Below, piece after piece: positions 45,865 to 54,642 of a stretch of DNA of 64,000 nucleotides. The stretch comes from Halosimplex salinum. Its GTDB lineage: Archaea > Halobacteriota > Halobacteria > Halobacteriales > Haloarculaceae. The number at the start of each line of letters is the position of its first letter. The stretch's first letter is position 1. The translations under genes and the position numbers were made by a program. The notes under the pieces were generated by a model that saw nothing but the letters and a program-made list of their open reading frames with translations, was not told the DNA's origin and searched no databases. The DNA is taken from positions 186,001 through 250,000 of the forward strand of contig NZ_QWGG01000001.1 of NCBI RefSeq assembly GCF_003730195.1, given 5' to 3'.

Positions 45865-45989
45865 ACCCCTCGATAGGGAAAACCATCCCTTAGGGGCTTC
45901 GTTGGTCGCCTCCAACGGAGTAGTCCTCGTCCGTTCGCCGACCGCGGCGGCCCGAGGGATTTTTCGCGTCCGCCGTCCATCCGGCGGAT

Positions 45990-46514
45990 ATGACTCTCGC
46001 CGCGGACACCCGCGAGGCCGTGCGCCGACACCCGTTCCTCCACGACGCGCTCCGCGCGGGCGTGGTCAACTACAGCGCCGCCGCCCGCTTCCTCGACGTG
46101 GACGGCGAGACCGACGCCGGAAGAGCGAGCGCTTCCGAGCCCTCGGTCGCTGACGCTCCCGAGGACGCGGTCGTCGCCGCGCTCCGTCGCTACGCCGAGG
46201 ACCTCCCCGACTACGAACGCCCGGGCTCCGACCCGCCGGTGAGCATGCAGAGCGGCCTCGGCGAGGGCGACCCCGCCGACGCGCTGCTCGTCGTCGGCGA
46301 CCTCGCCTTGGTCCCAGACTCCGGGTCGCTGACGGCTATCACGGCGGGCGGTGACGCGGACGCGGCCGCGCTCCGGCAGGTGCTCGGGCGTCTCGAAACC
46401 GCCGAGGTGTCGGTGGAGGCGGCGGCGGTCGGCGGTGACTCGCTCGTGGTCGTCGTCGAGCGACGGGCGGGACCGGACGCGCTCAGGGCGGTCGAGGACG
46501 CGTTGGCGGCGTGA
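45990..46514 (+). CDS. ACT-like regulatory protein (DUF7523-like)
   Basis: 174 aa. Starts with a helical ARREAVRRHPFLHDALRAGVVNYSAAARFL unit (here TREAVRRHPFLHDALRAG), which resembles a DNA-binding helix-turn-helix of the type seen in related haloarchaeal proteins. The C-terminal half ALRQVLGRLETAEVSVEAA and VEDALAA is beta-alpha-beta, compatible with an ACT fold. Function unknown. GATTTTTCG at 45959 may be the TATA. Confidence 0.6.
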   Translation: MTLAADTREAVRRHPFLHDALRAGVVNYSAAARFLDVDGETDAGRASASEPSVADAPEDAVVAALRRYAEDLPDYERPGSDPPVSMQSGLGEGDPADALLVVGDLALVPDSGSLTAITAGGDADAAALRQVLGRLETAEVSVEAAAVGGDSLVVVVERRAGPDALRAVEDALAA

Positions 46515-46575
46515 CCGTACCACGGCGCGATAGCCATCCGACGCATTGAAACGCGCCGCCGAACAGACTCAGACA

Positions 46576-48060
46576 ATGACGCTTCAGGTGACGAACACGC
46601 TCACGGGCGAGCGCGAGGCGTTCGAGCCGGTGACCGACGACGAAGTCCTGCTCTATCTCTGTGGCCTCACCACCTCGGACCCCGCCCACGTCGGCCACGC
46701 CCGCACGTGGACGCACACCGACGTGATCCACCGGTGGCTCGACTACCTGGGCTACGACGTCCGCCACGTCGAGAACTTCACCGACGTGAACGAGAAGATC
46801 GTCGCTCGCGTCGGCGAGGTCGGCGACGACGAAGCCGACGTCGCTCGCCACTACACCCAGTCGTTCATCGAGGACATGCGCGCGCTCAACCTCAAGCGCG
46901 CCGACGTGTACCCCCGCGTCTCGGAGCATATCGACGAGATAATCGCGATGGTCGAGACGCTCGTCGATGCGGGCTACGCCTACGAGTCCAACGGCTCGGT
47001 GTACTTCGACGTGTCCGCCGACGACGACTACGGCAAGCTCTCGAACCAGGATATCGAGGACTCCGAGGCCCAGGGCGACGAGGACGAGCGCGCGGAGAAG
47101 CGCAACCCCGCGGACTTCGCGCTCTGGAAGGCCGGCGGCGTCGCGCCCGAGGACATCGAGGAACACCGCCACGACGACGCCGCACCCGCCGAGGAAGCCG
47201 CCGAGACGGCCCAGACGTGGGACTCGCCGTGGGGCGAGGGCCGACCGGGCTGGCACATCGAGTGCTCGGCGATGTCGACGACGCACCTCGGCGATACCTT
47301 CGACATCCACGTCGCGGGATCAGATCTCGTCTTCCCACACAACGAGAACGAGATCGCCCAGAGCGAGTGCGCGACCGGCCAGGAGTTCGCCAACTACTGG
47401 CTCCACACGGGGATGGTGCAGGTCGAGGACGAGAAGATGTCCTCGAGCCTCCAGAACTTCACGAGCGCCCGGGCCGCCATCGACGAGTTCGGCGTCGACG
47501 TGCTCAGGACGTTCTTCGTCTCGACGGTGTACTCGGCCGACCCGACCTTCTCCGAGGAGACGCTCGCAGAGGCCGAGGAGCGCTGGGAGCGACTGGAGCG
47601 GGGCTACGAACGGGCGGTCGAAGCGGCGGACGGCGTCGACGCCTACGCCACCGAGCCCGACTCCGCGCTCCGCGAGGCCGTCGACGTGACCCGGACCGAC
47701 TTCGAGGCGGCGATGAACGACGACCTCAACACGCGGGAGGCGATGGCCGCCCTCCTCGACCTCGCGTCGGCGGTCAACGCCCACGTCGACGAGCGCGACC
47801 GCTACGACTTCCCGGCGCTCAAGCGGGCGGTCGACGCGTTCGAGGAGCTCGGCGGCGACGTGTTCGGACTCTCCTTCGGCGGCCCCGACGGCGGCGAGGT
47901 CCGGGTCGCGGAGGACCTGGTCGAACTCGTCCTCGACCTGCGCGCGGAGGAGCGGGAGGCTGGCAACTACGAGCGCGCCGACGAGTTGCGCGACGCGCTC
48001 GACGACCTCGGGATCGAGGTCGAGGACAGCGACGACGGGCCGACCTACCGCTTCGAGTAG
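46576..48060 (+). CDS. cysS: Cysteinyl-tRNA synthetase
   Basis: Charges tRNA-Cys. 494 aa class Ia synthetase. HVGHART is the HIGH signature; the zinc site uses Cys in LYLCGLTT and HIECSAMS; HNENEIAQ and the class motif KMSSS (KMSKS variant) are present, followed by the anticodon-binding helical bundle. Acidic inserts (DEDERAEKRNP and EEHRHDDAAPAEEAAE regions) suit haloadaptation. Unusual only in being far from other translation genes. ATG at 46576. Confidence 0.94.
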   Translation: MTLQVTNTLTGEREAFEPVTDDEVLLYLCGLTTSDPAHVGHARTWTHTDVIHRWLDYLGYDVRHVENFTDVNEKIVARVGEVGDDEADVARHYTQSFIEDMRALNLKRADVYPRVSEHIDEIIAMVETLVDAGYAYESNGSVYFDVSADDDYGKLSNQDIEDSEAQGDEDERAEKRNPADFALWKAGGVAPEDIEEHRHDDAAPAEEAAETAQTWDSPWGEGRPGWHIECSAMSTTHLGDTFDIHVAGSDLVFPHNENEIAQSECATGQEFANYWLHTGMVQVEDEKMSSSLQNFTSARAAIDEFGVDVLRTFFVSTVYSADPTFSEETLAEAEERWERLERGYERAVEAADGVDAYATEPDSALREAVDVTRTDFEAAMNDDLNTREAMAALLDLASAVNAHVDERDRYDFPALKRAVDAFEELGGDVFGLSFGGPDGGEVRVAEDLVELVLDLRAEEREAGNYERADELRDALDDLGIEVEDSDDGPTYRFE

Positions 48061-48098
48061 GCCGGCGGGTTTATCCCGCGTCGCGGTCAGGTCCGGGT

Positions 48099-48746
48099 AT
48101 GACGACTGTTCGAAAGTTCGGTATCGCGGTCGGCCTCGTCACCCTGCTGGCGAGCGCCGGCTGTCTCGGCTTCCTCACCGGGGACCAGCCGCTGGAGTTC
48201 GCCGCGGACGCGATGGAGGTCGACGAGCAGACGCTCGACGAGACGGAGTATCGACTCGCGGCCAGCACGTCGCCCAACCGGACGCTGAACGTCACCGCCG
48301 GCGGTCAGACCCGCGAGGTCACGCTCTCGAGCGAGGTCAGGCGGTACAATCGGACCGTGTCGGTCGCTCCGGGCGTCGAGGGCGACTTCGCCCGCATGAC
48401 CGTGTACACCACGCCGGCCGCGACCATCGCCGGCCAGTCCGTCAACCCCGTCGACGAGTGGTCCGCCGACCACCTCGTCCGCCGACTCGTGAGTTCCGCC
48501 GGCGGCCTCTCGAACACGCAGTTCGAGTCCAACCGATCGGTACAGTTCCTCGACGGCGAACGCACGGTCTCCGAGTACAGCGCCCGACAGTCGATGAACG
48601 GGATGGAGACGAACGTCACCATCCACCTCGCGACGGTCGAACACGACGGGGACCACGTCGTTGCCGTCGCCGTCCACCCGGAACGGGTCGACGAGCGCTC
48701 CCGCGTCGACGCGCTTCTCGAAGGCCTGCGTCACCCGGCGCCCTGA
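48099..48746 (+). CDS. Haloarchaeal lipoprotein (DUF6517-like)
   Basis: 215 aa. MTTVRKFGIAVGLVTLLASAGC is a signal peptide with lipobox ASAGC (Sec type, no twin Arg). The mature domain of about 190 residues has many Asn-x-Ser/Thr sequons (NRTL, NVTA, NRTV, NRSV, NVTI) and ends in a short alpha-beta pattern. TATA-like GGTTTATCC at 48068-48076 places transcription start near 48099, so leaderless. Follows cysS by 38 bp. Function unknown. Confidence 0.75.
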   Translation: MTTVRKFGIAVGLVTLLASAGCLGFLTGDQPLEFAADAMEVDEQTLDETEYRLAASTSPNRTLNVTAGGQTREVTLSSEVRRYNRTVSVAPGVEGDFARMTVYTTPAATIAGQSVNPVDEWSADHLVRRLVSSAGGLSNTQFESNRSVQFLDGERTVSEYSARQSMNGMETNVTIHLATVEHDGDHVVAVAVHPERVDERSRVDALLEGLRHPAP

Positions 48747-48774
48747 CGCCCCGTCTCGGTCGCCCCGGTCCGGA

Positions 48775-48948
48775 TCAGCCGCCACCGCCGGCGACGCCGC
48801 TCCCGATCGCGGCGCCGCAGTCGGCGCAGGCCGCCACGTAGAAGCGCTTCGAGGACCGGAAGATACCGGCCATCTTCGCGTCCATGTCGACGAACTCCAC
48901 GTCCTCGCTGTCGGCTATCTCTGCCTCACATTCCGGACAGTGTACCAT
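48775..48948 (-). CDS. Small zinc-ribbon protein (57 aa)
   Basis: MVHCPECEAEIADSEDVEFVDM and AACADCGAAIGSGVAGGGG give two CxxC pairs. A basic patch FRSSKRFYVAA separates them. This is a widespread haloarchaeal small protein of unknown role. ATG at 48948. Confidence 0.75.
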   Translation of the reverse strand: MVHCPECEAEIADSEDVEFVDMDAKMAGIFRSSKRFYVAACADCGAAIGSGVAGGGG

Positions 48949-49066
48949 GACCGACGTGTCCGGCGGGTCGGACAAGTGCTTTCTGCCGGCGCGGGGCCCC
49001 GGTCGTGAGCGGTATCGGCCTTGCTGGCCGTGTACGCTTTTGGCCTTCGGGGCCATCGGGCGGGAC

Positions 49067-49237
49067 ATGAACGCGACGTTCGTCACCGGCATCGGCCTGA
49101 CGGTCCTGGGCCTGCTGGGGTACGTGGTCGGCGTCGGTACGGAGTATCCGGGGCGTGCCTTCTCGGTGACCGCAGTGATGGTCGGGGTCACGCTCGCGGC
49201 CATCGGTCGCTCGGCCAACTCGGAGGGTGTGGCGTGA
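49067..49237 (+). CDS. Two-span small membrane protein (56 aa)
   Basis: MNATFVTGIGLTVLGLLGYVVG and VTAVMVGVTLAAIGRSA are two hydrophobic segments (DUF7525-like). Its stop overlaps the GTG start of corA (GTGA at 49234-49237), so both are coupled. Possible accessory of the magnesium transporter. Confidence 0.65.
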   Translation: MNATFVTGIGLTVLGLLGYVVGVGTEYPGRAFSVTAVMVGVTLAAIGRSANSEGVA

Positions 49238-50211
49238 CGACCGCGCTGGTCTACCGCGCCGAGGAAGTGACCGAGTACGACGACCTCGCAGAGGCGAAGG
49301 CCGCACGGGGGACGACGTGGGTCCACGCCGCCGAGGCCGACCGCGCGGAGATGGACCGGGTCGCCGACTGTTTCGACCTGCATCCGCTCGCCATCGAGGA
49401 CGTGCGGAACAACGTCCGCGCCAAGACCGAGGAGTACGACGACTACACCTTCGTCGTCGTGAAACTCGCGACGCTCCGCGGCGGCGAGACCACCTTCGAC
49501 GAGGAGATCGGCGACGAACCCATCGGTATCTTCATCGGCGAGGACTGGGTCGTCTCGCTCACACCCGTCTCCGCCGACTCGATCGAGCGCGTCCGCCGCG
49601 CCGTGACCTCGGGCGACGAGCGGTTCCTCCACCGCGGCCCCGACTTCACCGCCTACCGCATCATCGACACCGTCGTCGACCAGTACTTCACGCTTCTCGA
49701 CCAGATCGAGGACGACATCGAGGCCGTCGAGGACGCGGTGACCACCTCCACCGACATCGACACCCTCGAAGAGATAAACAGCGTCCGCCGGGAACTGCTC
49801 TCCTTCCGAAAACTCGCCTGGCCGGCCCGCGAGGCCGTCGGCGTCCTCGCCCGCGGCGACCCCAAGCAGATCCAGGAGGACACGGAGAAGTACTACCGCG
49901 ACGTGTACGACCACCTCGTCCAGCTCGTCGACCTCACCGAGACCTACCGCGACCTCGCCTCCGGCGCGCGCGACATCTACCTCAACACCGTCTCCCAGTC
50001 GACCAACGAGGTGATGAAAGTGCTCACCGTCGTCGCGACCATCTTCATCCCGCTCACCTTCGTCGTCGGCGTCTACGGCATGAACTTCGCCGACAGTCCC
50101 TACAACATGCCAGAACTCAGCTGGACCCACGGCTACCCCGCCGTCATGATCGGGATGCTCGTCGTCGGTCTCGTCATGCTCGGCTACTTCCGCCGCGAGG
50201 ACTACATCTGA
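49234..50211 (+). CDS. corA: CorA-type magnesium/divalent-cation transporter
   Basis: 325 aa. GTG start overlaps the upstream stop. The N-terminal alpha/beta cytoplasmic domain (LHPLAIEDVRNNVRAKTEEYDDYTF and GDEPIGIFIGEDWVVS) is followed by a long helix and two C-terminal spans with the GMN pore motif in VVGVYGMNFADSP. Complete. Downstream is a repeat-rich gap. Confidence 0.93.
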   Translation: MTTALVYRAEEVTEYDDLAEAKAARGTTWVHAAEADRAEMDRVADCFDLHPLAIEDVRNNVRAKTEEYDDYTFVVVKLATLRGGETTFDEEIGDEPIGIFIGEDWVVSLTPVSADSIERVRRAVTSGDERFLHRGPDFTAYRIIDTVVDQYFTLLDQIEDDIEAVEDAVTTSTDIDTLEEINSVRRELLSFRKLAWPAREAVGVLARGDPKQIQEDTEKYYRDVYDHLVQLVDLTETYRDLASGARDIYLNTVSQSTNEVMKVLTVVATIFIPLTFVVGVYGMNFADSPYNMPELSWTHGYPAVMIGMLVVGLVMLGYFRREDYI

Positions 50212-50367
50212 AACTCCCGAACTCCCACTCTGGCGCGCGCTGTCGCGGGGTTCATCCCGCGACAGCATCGTGCGAGGGATGAGCGAGGGAACGGAGTGAC
50301 CGAGCGAATCGGTTGGGGAGGTGTGAGGCTGATTGCGGTGCTGTGCGGGTGCTGTTCTCCTGGTGGA

Positions 50368-50493
50368 CTGAAAGGGCGAGACGCGCTCGCGGTGAGCGGA
50401 GCGAACAGAGTCGTCTGAGCGGGTACCATTCGAGGGAGCGAAGCGACCGAGAATATCCCGGTCAGCGACCGCGAGCGGGTCGAGGGCTTTCAG
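50368..50493. repeat. REP-like palindromic intergenic element (copy B)
   Basis: Left arm 50368-50393 (CTGAAAGGGCGAGACGCGCT..) pairs with right arm 50468-50493 (..GGGTCGAGGGCTTTCAG) at 21 of 26 positions. Ends and GGG/CCC mismatch block match copy A at 22618-22717. The loop holds GAGCGAAGCGACCG and similar sequence. Confidence 0.7.
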
Positions 50494-50660
50494 CACTCGT
50501 TGTTCTCAGCAGCCATTCCAACTCAGAGCGAGCGGGTCGAGGGCTTTCAGCGCTTGCCGTCGCCCGCGGTCGGTTCATTTCGTAGCGAGCGGGTCGAGGG
50601 CTTTCACCGGTTGCTGCTTCCTGCGGTGGAGACGACTGCTAGCGAGCGGGTCGAATCCGT
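50471..50660. repeat. 57-bp tandem repeat
   Basis: Core GCGAGCGGGTCGAGGGCTTTCA starts at 50471, 50528, 50585 and (truncated, ending in GAATCC) 50642, always 57 bp apart. The 34-bp sequences between cores are partly alike (TTGCCGTCGCCCGCGGT vs TTGCTGCTTCCTGCGGT), so the whole 57 bp is the unit. The core is the right arm of copy B, repeated. Confidence 0.85.
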
Positions 50661-50682
50661 TTCGACCACCCCAGAAACCCAA

Positions 50683-51921
50683 TCACACGCCCAGAATCAA
50701 CGGAACCAGCAGGACACCCATCAACGACGCTCGACGCGAACCGAACTTCACGGGCACCAGCCCCACGAGCGTCGACACGCCGAACACGCCGATGCCGAGC
50801 GGGCCGGTCAACACGCCCACGACCAGAACGATCAGGCACAGCACCCCGATAGACAGCCGCGTGTAGTCCATCCGCCCGACTCGCCGCAGATAGCCGTCAC
50901 CGAGGGTCACCACCAGCACGAACCCGGCAGCGGCCGCCGCGAGCACGCTCCCGAGCAGTACCGGAAGATCCAGCGGGACACCGGCCTCCTCCACGGCGAC
51001 CATCACGCCGGTCCGGGGCGTCCCGAGCGCGACCAGCGCCAGCAGGGCGAAGATCGTGTTCGCGGTGTTCACGCCGCTCGTGGTCACGACGAACGCGCGC
51101 GGGCCGTCACCGGAGACAGCCAACAGCGCGACCGTCGCCGCGATGGCACTGGACACGCCGGGCACGTACCCCACGACAGCCCCGGAGAGCGTCCCGACGA
51201 ACGCGAACCCCGCGACCCCTCGCCGGGAGACGGTCACCCGGGGTTCCTCCTGCTCGGGGACGCCCTTGCCGGTCAAGGCGTCGAGCAGGACCGGCGCGCC
51301 GAACAGACCGGTGAACAGCGGTGCGAGCATCCCCCCGGAACCGACCAGCCCGCCCGCCGGGAGGTCGAGCGCGACTGCGCCGAGCGCGCCGCTCGTCGCC
51401 ACGGAGAGGGCCGCACCCAGTCGACCGAGATTGGACGCCTCGGTCACGACGAGGACGACCACCACCGCGCCCAGCACGAGCGGTAGGTTCGCCCGAAGGG
51501 TCGGGTAGACGGTGGTCATCGCGTGGGTCATCGGGAGCGCCAGCGGCACGGCCAGCACCACCGCGCCGGCGCTACCCAGCGCCGACAGCCGCAACGCCTC
51601 TCGCCCCCGGCCGGCCAGCACGAGTCGATGGCCCGGGAGCGCGGAACTGGCCATCGCGGGGTCGGGGACGCCGAGCGCCAGTGCGGGCACCACGTCGAGG
51701 AAGGTGTGGACCGTTCCGGCGGCGAGCATCGCCGCGCCGACGAACCGCACGGGGCCGGGGACCGACGGCGCGACCCCGGCGAGCAAGAGCGCGAACGTGT
51801 TGGCGTGGATGCCCGGCGTCAGTCCGCTGACGGTCCCCAGCGCCACGCCGCCGGCGAGAAAGCCGCAGAACAGGAGCGTCTCACCGGGGTCGACGACGAC
51901 GCGAACGCCGAGGGGGTCCAT
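50683..51921 (-). CDS. TctA-like/DUF112 membrane permease
   Basis: 412 aa with about 11 membrane helices. GFLAGGVALGTVSGLTPGIHANTFAL near the start and GYVPGVSSAIAATVALLAVSGDG are the paired G-x-PG motifs of the TctA family (internal duplication). No tctB or solute receptor gene is next to it; haloarchaeal solo TctA-like proteins are common (substrate uncertain, citrate or other carboxylates). ATG at 51921 (MDPLGVRVVVDPG). TATA-like GTATAAATAGG lies about 90 bp upstream on the minus strand near 52008-52018. Confidence 0.8.
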   Translation of the reverse strand: MDPLGVRVVVDPGETLLFCGFLAGGVALGTVSGLTPGIHANTFALLLAGVAPSVPGPVRFVGAAMLAAGTVHTFLDVVPALALGVPDPAMASSALPGHRLVLAGRGREALRLSALGSAGAVVLAVPLALPMTHAMTTVYPTLRANLPLVLGAVVVVLVVTEASNLGRLGAALSVATSGALGAVALDLPAGGLVGSGGMLAPLFTGLFGAPVLLDALTGKGVPEQEEPRVTVSRRGVAGFAFVGTLSGAVVGYVPGVSSAIAATVALLAVSGDGPRAFVVTTSGVNTANTIFALLALVALGTPRTGVMVAVEEAGVPLDLPVLLGSVLAAAAAGFVLVVTLGDGYLRRVGRMDYTRLSIGVLCLIVLVVGVLTGPLGIGVFGVSTLVGLVPVKFGSRRASLMGVLLVPLILGV

Positions 51922-52090
51922 CGCGACGGAGTGGTCCCGGAATCGCGGATAAACCCTCGGCCCGACTCCCCGTCCAACTCCGTCGAGTCCGCCGGCTCGT
52001 AATTTCCTATTTATACTTTGTGACGAGTTTCCGGGGGGGCACCCCTGGATCCGGTGCCTTTTGGGAGGGGGTCGTCCGTCCGGGTGAGAG

Positions 52091-52516
52091 ATGACCGACG
52101 CTACGGGAGACGACTCGGCGCCCGACGAATCGGTGTCGGGCGAATCGGCAGCGGACGGGTCGACCACGGACGACACGAGACGGATCGGGACGGCGATCTT
52201 CCGATCCGACCTCGGCCGGGCGGGTTCGGACGGAACCGGGTCGACCGACCGCGACGGGACCGACAACGAGACAGAGCCCAGAGACGTCGTGGTGTCGGCC
52301 GTCGAGCGCCTCGGCCGCGTCGACCTGTGGCCATCGCGGGGCCTCGACTCGCGGGTCCTCCTCGCCGGTCTGGCGGCCGCATCGGCGTTCGCGCTCGCGG
52401 CCGGTACGTGGCTCGGGAGCGCCCGCGCGTTCGATACCCCCGAGCGAACCGCGGCCTACGCCCTCCTCGCGGCCGCTTGCATCGCGGTTGCGGTCGTCGG
52501 CCGACGGCGGTCGTGA
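52091..52516 (+). CDS. Small membrane protein with acidic N-terminal tail
   Basis: 141 aa. About 75 residues rich in Asp/Ser/Gly/Thr (MTDATGDDSAPDESVSGESA..) precede two hydrophobic stretches: VLLAGLAAASAFALAAGTWLGS and TAAYALLAAACIAVAVVG. Function unknown. TTTATAC at 52011-52017 could be its TATA with a leader of about 50 bases; the same sequence may serve the divergent permease. Confidence 0.55.
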   Translation: MTDATGDDSAPDESVSGESAADGSTTDDTRRIGTAIFRSDLGRAGSDGTGSTDRDGTDNETEPRDVVVSAVERLGRVDLWPSRGLDSRVLLAGLAAASAFALAAGTWLGSARAFDTPERTAAYALLAAACIAVAVVGRRRS

Positions 52517-52544
52517 GCCGACCGCCGGTGATTCAGCCGCTCGA

Positions 52545-54146
52545 CTACCCCTGTCCGACCCGCGTCTCCTCGCCTTCCCAGTACCGTTCGCGCAGTTCGT
52601 ACTTCTGGACCTTGCCCGTGGCCGTCTCGGGCAGGTCGTCGACGAAGTCGATGCTTCTGGGCTTCTTGTAGCTCGCGAGGTGGTCGGCGGCGAAGTCGAT
52701 CACCTCCTCCTCGGACAGGTCGGCGTCGTCCTGCTCGACGACGACGCCGTGGACGCGCTCGCCCCACTCGTCGTCGGGTGCCGCGACGACGGCCGCCTTC
52801 AGCACGTCCGGGTGGTCGTAGAGGACGTCCTCGACCTCGATCGAGGAGACGTTCTCGCCCCCGGTGATGATGATGTCCTTCTTCCGGTCCTGGATCTGGA
52901 TCATCCCGTTCTCGTCGACCGTCGCGATGTCGCCCGTGTGGAACCACCCGTCCACGCGTCCGCTGAACGCATCCTCGGTCTGCTCGGGCTTGTTGAGATA
53001 CCGGTCCATCACCTGGTTGCCTTTCACGACGACCTCGCCCTTCGTCGTGCCGTCCGGGGGAACGTCCTCGCCGTCGTCGTCGACGACGCGAATTCGCGTG
53101 GCGAGGACGCCGAACCCCTGTTTCTGCTTGAGACCGAACCGGTCGTCCGTCTCGCCGAGTCGGCGCGCCGAGTTGCTGGTCGTGATGAGCGGCGCCGTCT
53201 CCGTCAGCCCGTAGAGCTGGATCATCTCCCAGCCGAACTCCTCCTCGACCGTCTGGAGGGTGGCCTTCGGTGGCGCGCTCCCGGCGGTCGTCAGTCGCAC
53301 GTCGCTCTCGCCCGTGGTCTCCGGTTCGTGTTCTTCGTAGTACGTGATGAGCCTGTTCAGCACCGTCGGCGCGCCACAGAGGTGCGACACGTCGCGCTCG
53401 ACCATCCGCTCGAAGGTCCGACCGGGGTCGAACCCTCGCTGGCAGACGTGTGTCGCACCGACGCCGGTCAGGGCGTAGGTGTACCCCCAGCCGTTACAGT
53501 GGAACATCGGGAGCGTCCACAGGTAGGTGTCGTCGTCCGAGATGTCCATGTGGTGGGTCAACAGGAGCGCGTGGTAGTGCTCGGTCCGGTGGGTTCGGAC
53601 TACTCCCTTCGGGTCGCCGGTCGTCCCCGACGTGTAGTTGATCGTGGCGTCGTCGTCCTCGGCGATGACGGGCCGTTCCGGCCCGTCGGTCGGGTAGTCG
53701 CTCACCCAGGTCTCGTAGTCCTCCCAGTCGCCGTCGATCCGGTCGGACTCGTACCCGACGAAGCGACTCGCGGGCACGTCGTCTCTGACCGCCTCGACCT
53801 TCTCCGCGAACTCGTGGTCGGCGATCACGACTCGCGCCTCGCAGTCGTTCAGGATGTACTCGTAGTCGCCGGGCGTCAACCGGTAGTTGATCGGCACGAA
53901 CACCATCCCCAGTTGCTGGGTAGCGAACTCCGTCTCCAGGAAGTAGTGCGTGTTTCCGGCGACGAGCGCCACTCTGTCGCCCCGTTCGAGTCCGGCGTCC
54001 AGCAACGCGTTCGACACCTGGTTCACCCGCTCGGCGAACTCGTCGTAGGTGAACTCCCGCCCCTCGTCTGTGACGACCGCCGTCACGTCGTCGTACAGGT
54101 CGACGCCCCGGTCGAGGAAGTCCGTCGTCCGCAGTGGTACGTTCAT
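52545..54146 (-). CDS. AMP-forming acyl-CoA synthetase
   Basis: 533 aa. A3 motif INYTSGTTGDPKGVVRTHR, A5 IQLYGLTETAPLI, A7 GWFHTGDIATVDENGMIQI and A8 RKKDIIITGGENVSS, A10 LPETATGKVQKYELRE with catalytic Lys. Full length. Resembles medium/branched-chain fatty-acyl-CoA synthetases. It is a paralogue of 15849-17504, with a different N-terminal domain. Next gene is the L12 stop, 140 bp away, same direction. Substrate not determined. Confidence 0.92.
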   Translation of the reverse strand: MNVPLRTTDFLDRGVDLYDDVTAVVTDEGREFTYDEFAERVNQVSNALLDAGLERGDRVALVAGNTHYFLETEFATQQLGMVFVPINYRLTPGDYEYILNDCEARVVIADHEFAEKVEAVRDDVPASRFVGYESDRIDGDWEDYETWVSDYPTDGPERPVIAEDDDATINYTSGTTGDPKGVVRTHRTEHYHALLLTHHMDISDDDTYLWTLPMFHCNGWGYTYALTGVGATHVCQRGFDPGRTFERMVERDVSHLCGAPTVLNRLITYYEEHEPETTGESDVRLTTAGSAPPKATLQTVEEEFGWEMIQLYGLTETAPLITTSNSARRLGETDDRFGLKQKQGFGVLATRIRVVDDDGEDVPPDGTTKGEVVVKGNQVMDRYLNKPEQTEDAFSGRVDGWFHTGDIATVDENGMIQIQDRKKDIIITGGENVSSIEVEDVLYDHPDVLKAAVVAAPDDEWGERVHGVVVEQDDADLSEEEVIDFAADHLASYKKPRSIDFVDDLPETATGKVQKYELRERYWEGEETRVGQG

Positions 54147-54286
54147 CGTACTGACTCCACTACGGCATATTCATCTCGTATTTTTATGAAGGTTTCCGCG
54201 GCGACCCGTGAGTTCGCAGAACTGGGAGTGCCCGCACGAGTGCCGCGGCTCGGCGGCGGAATAAATCGGAGAAGGTGTGACCGGCG

Positions 54287-54637
54287 TTAGCCGAACAGCT
54301 CGCCGAGGCCCTCGCCGCTCGCGTCCTCGTCTTCGTCGTCGTCGTCGTCGCCGCCTTCGTCGGCGTCGGCTTCCTCGGCCTCGTCGTCGTCGCCGCCCTC
54401 GTCCGCGGACTCGTCCGCGCTGGCGGCGCCGCCCGCGGCCCCACCGGTCGCGGCGGGGACTGCGGCGGCCTGCTCGACTGCCTCGTTGATGTCGACGTCT
54501 TCGAGCGCCGCGACGAGCGCCTTGACGCGGGACTCCTCCACGTCGACGCCGGCGGCCTCGAGCACGTCCGTCAGGTTTTCTTCGTTGATCTCTGCGTCGG
54601 TCTCGTTCAGGATGAGTGCTGCGTAAACGTATTCCAT
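54287..54637 (-). CDS. rpl12: Ribosomal protein L12 (P1-type)
   Basis: 116 aa stalk protein. [46 protein letters not shown] core, an Ala/Gly hinge, a long acidic run and the C-terminal GEGLGELFG, which binds translation factors. Last gene of L1-L10-L12, five bases after L10. Confidence 0.96.
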   Translation of the reverse strand: MEYVYAALILNETDAEINEENLTDVLEAAGVDVEESRVKALVAALEDVDINEAVEQAAAVPAATGGAAGGAASADESADEGGDDDEAEEADADEGGDDDDDEDEDASGEGLGELFG

Positions 54638-54642
54638 TGTTG

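Larger units (their letters stand above)
50212..50682. other. Repeat-rich intergenic region
   Basis: This 471-bp gap has no gene. It contains an imperfect inverted repeat at 50368-50493 and a 57-bp tandem repeat from 50471 to about 50660, both annotated separately. The convergent ends of corA (+) and the TctA-like permease (-) flank it. Confidence 0.7.

Noticed and set aside
50471-50660. CRISPR-like array (23-bp repeat, 34-bp spacers)
   Set aside because: The sequences between cores are partly alike, only about 3.3 copies exist, no cas genes are near, and the core is the arm of a nearby palindrome.
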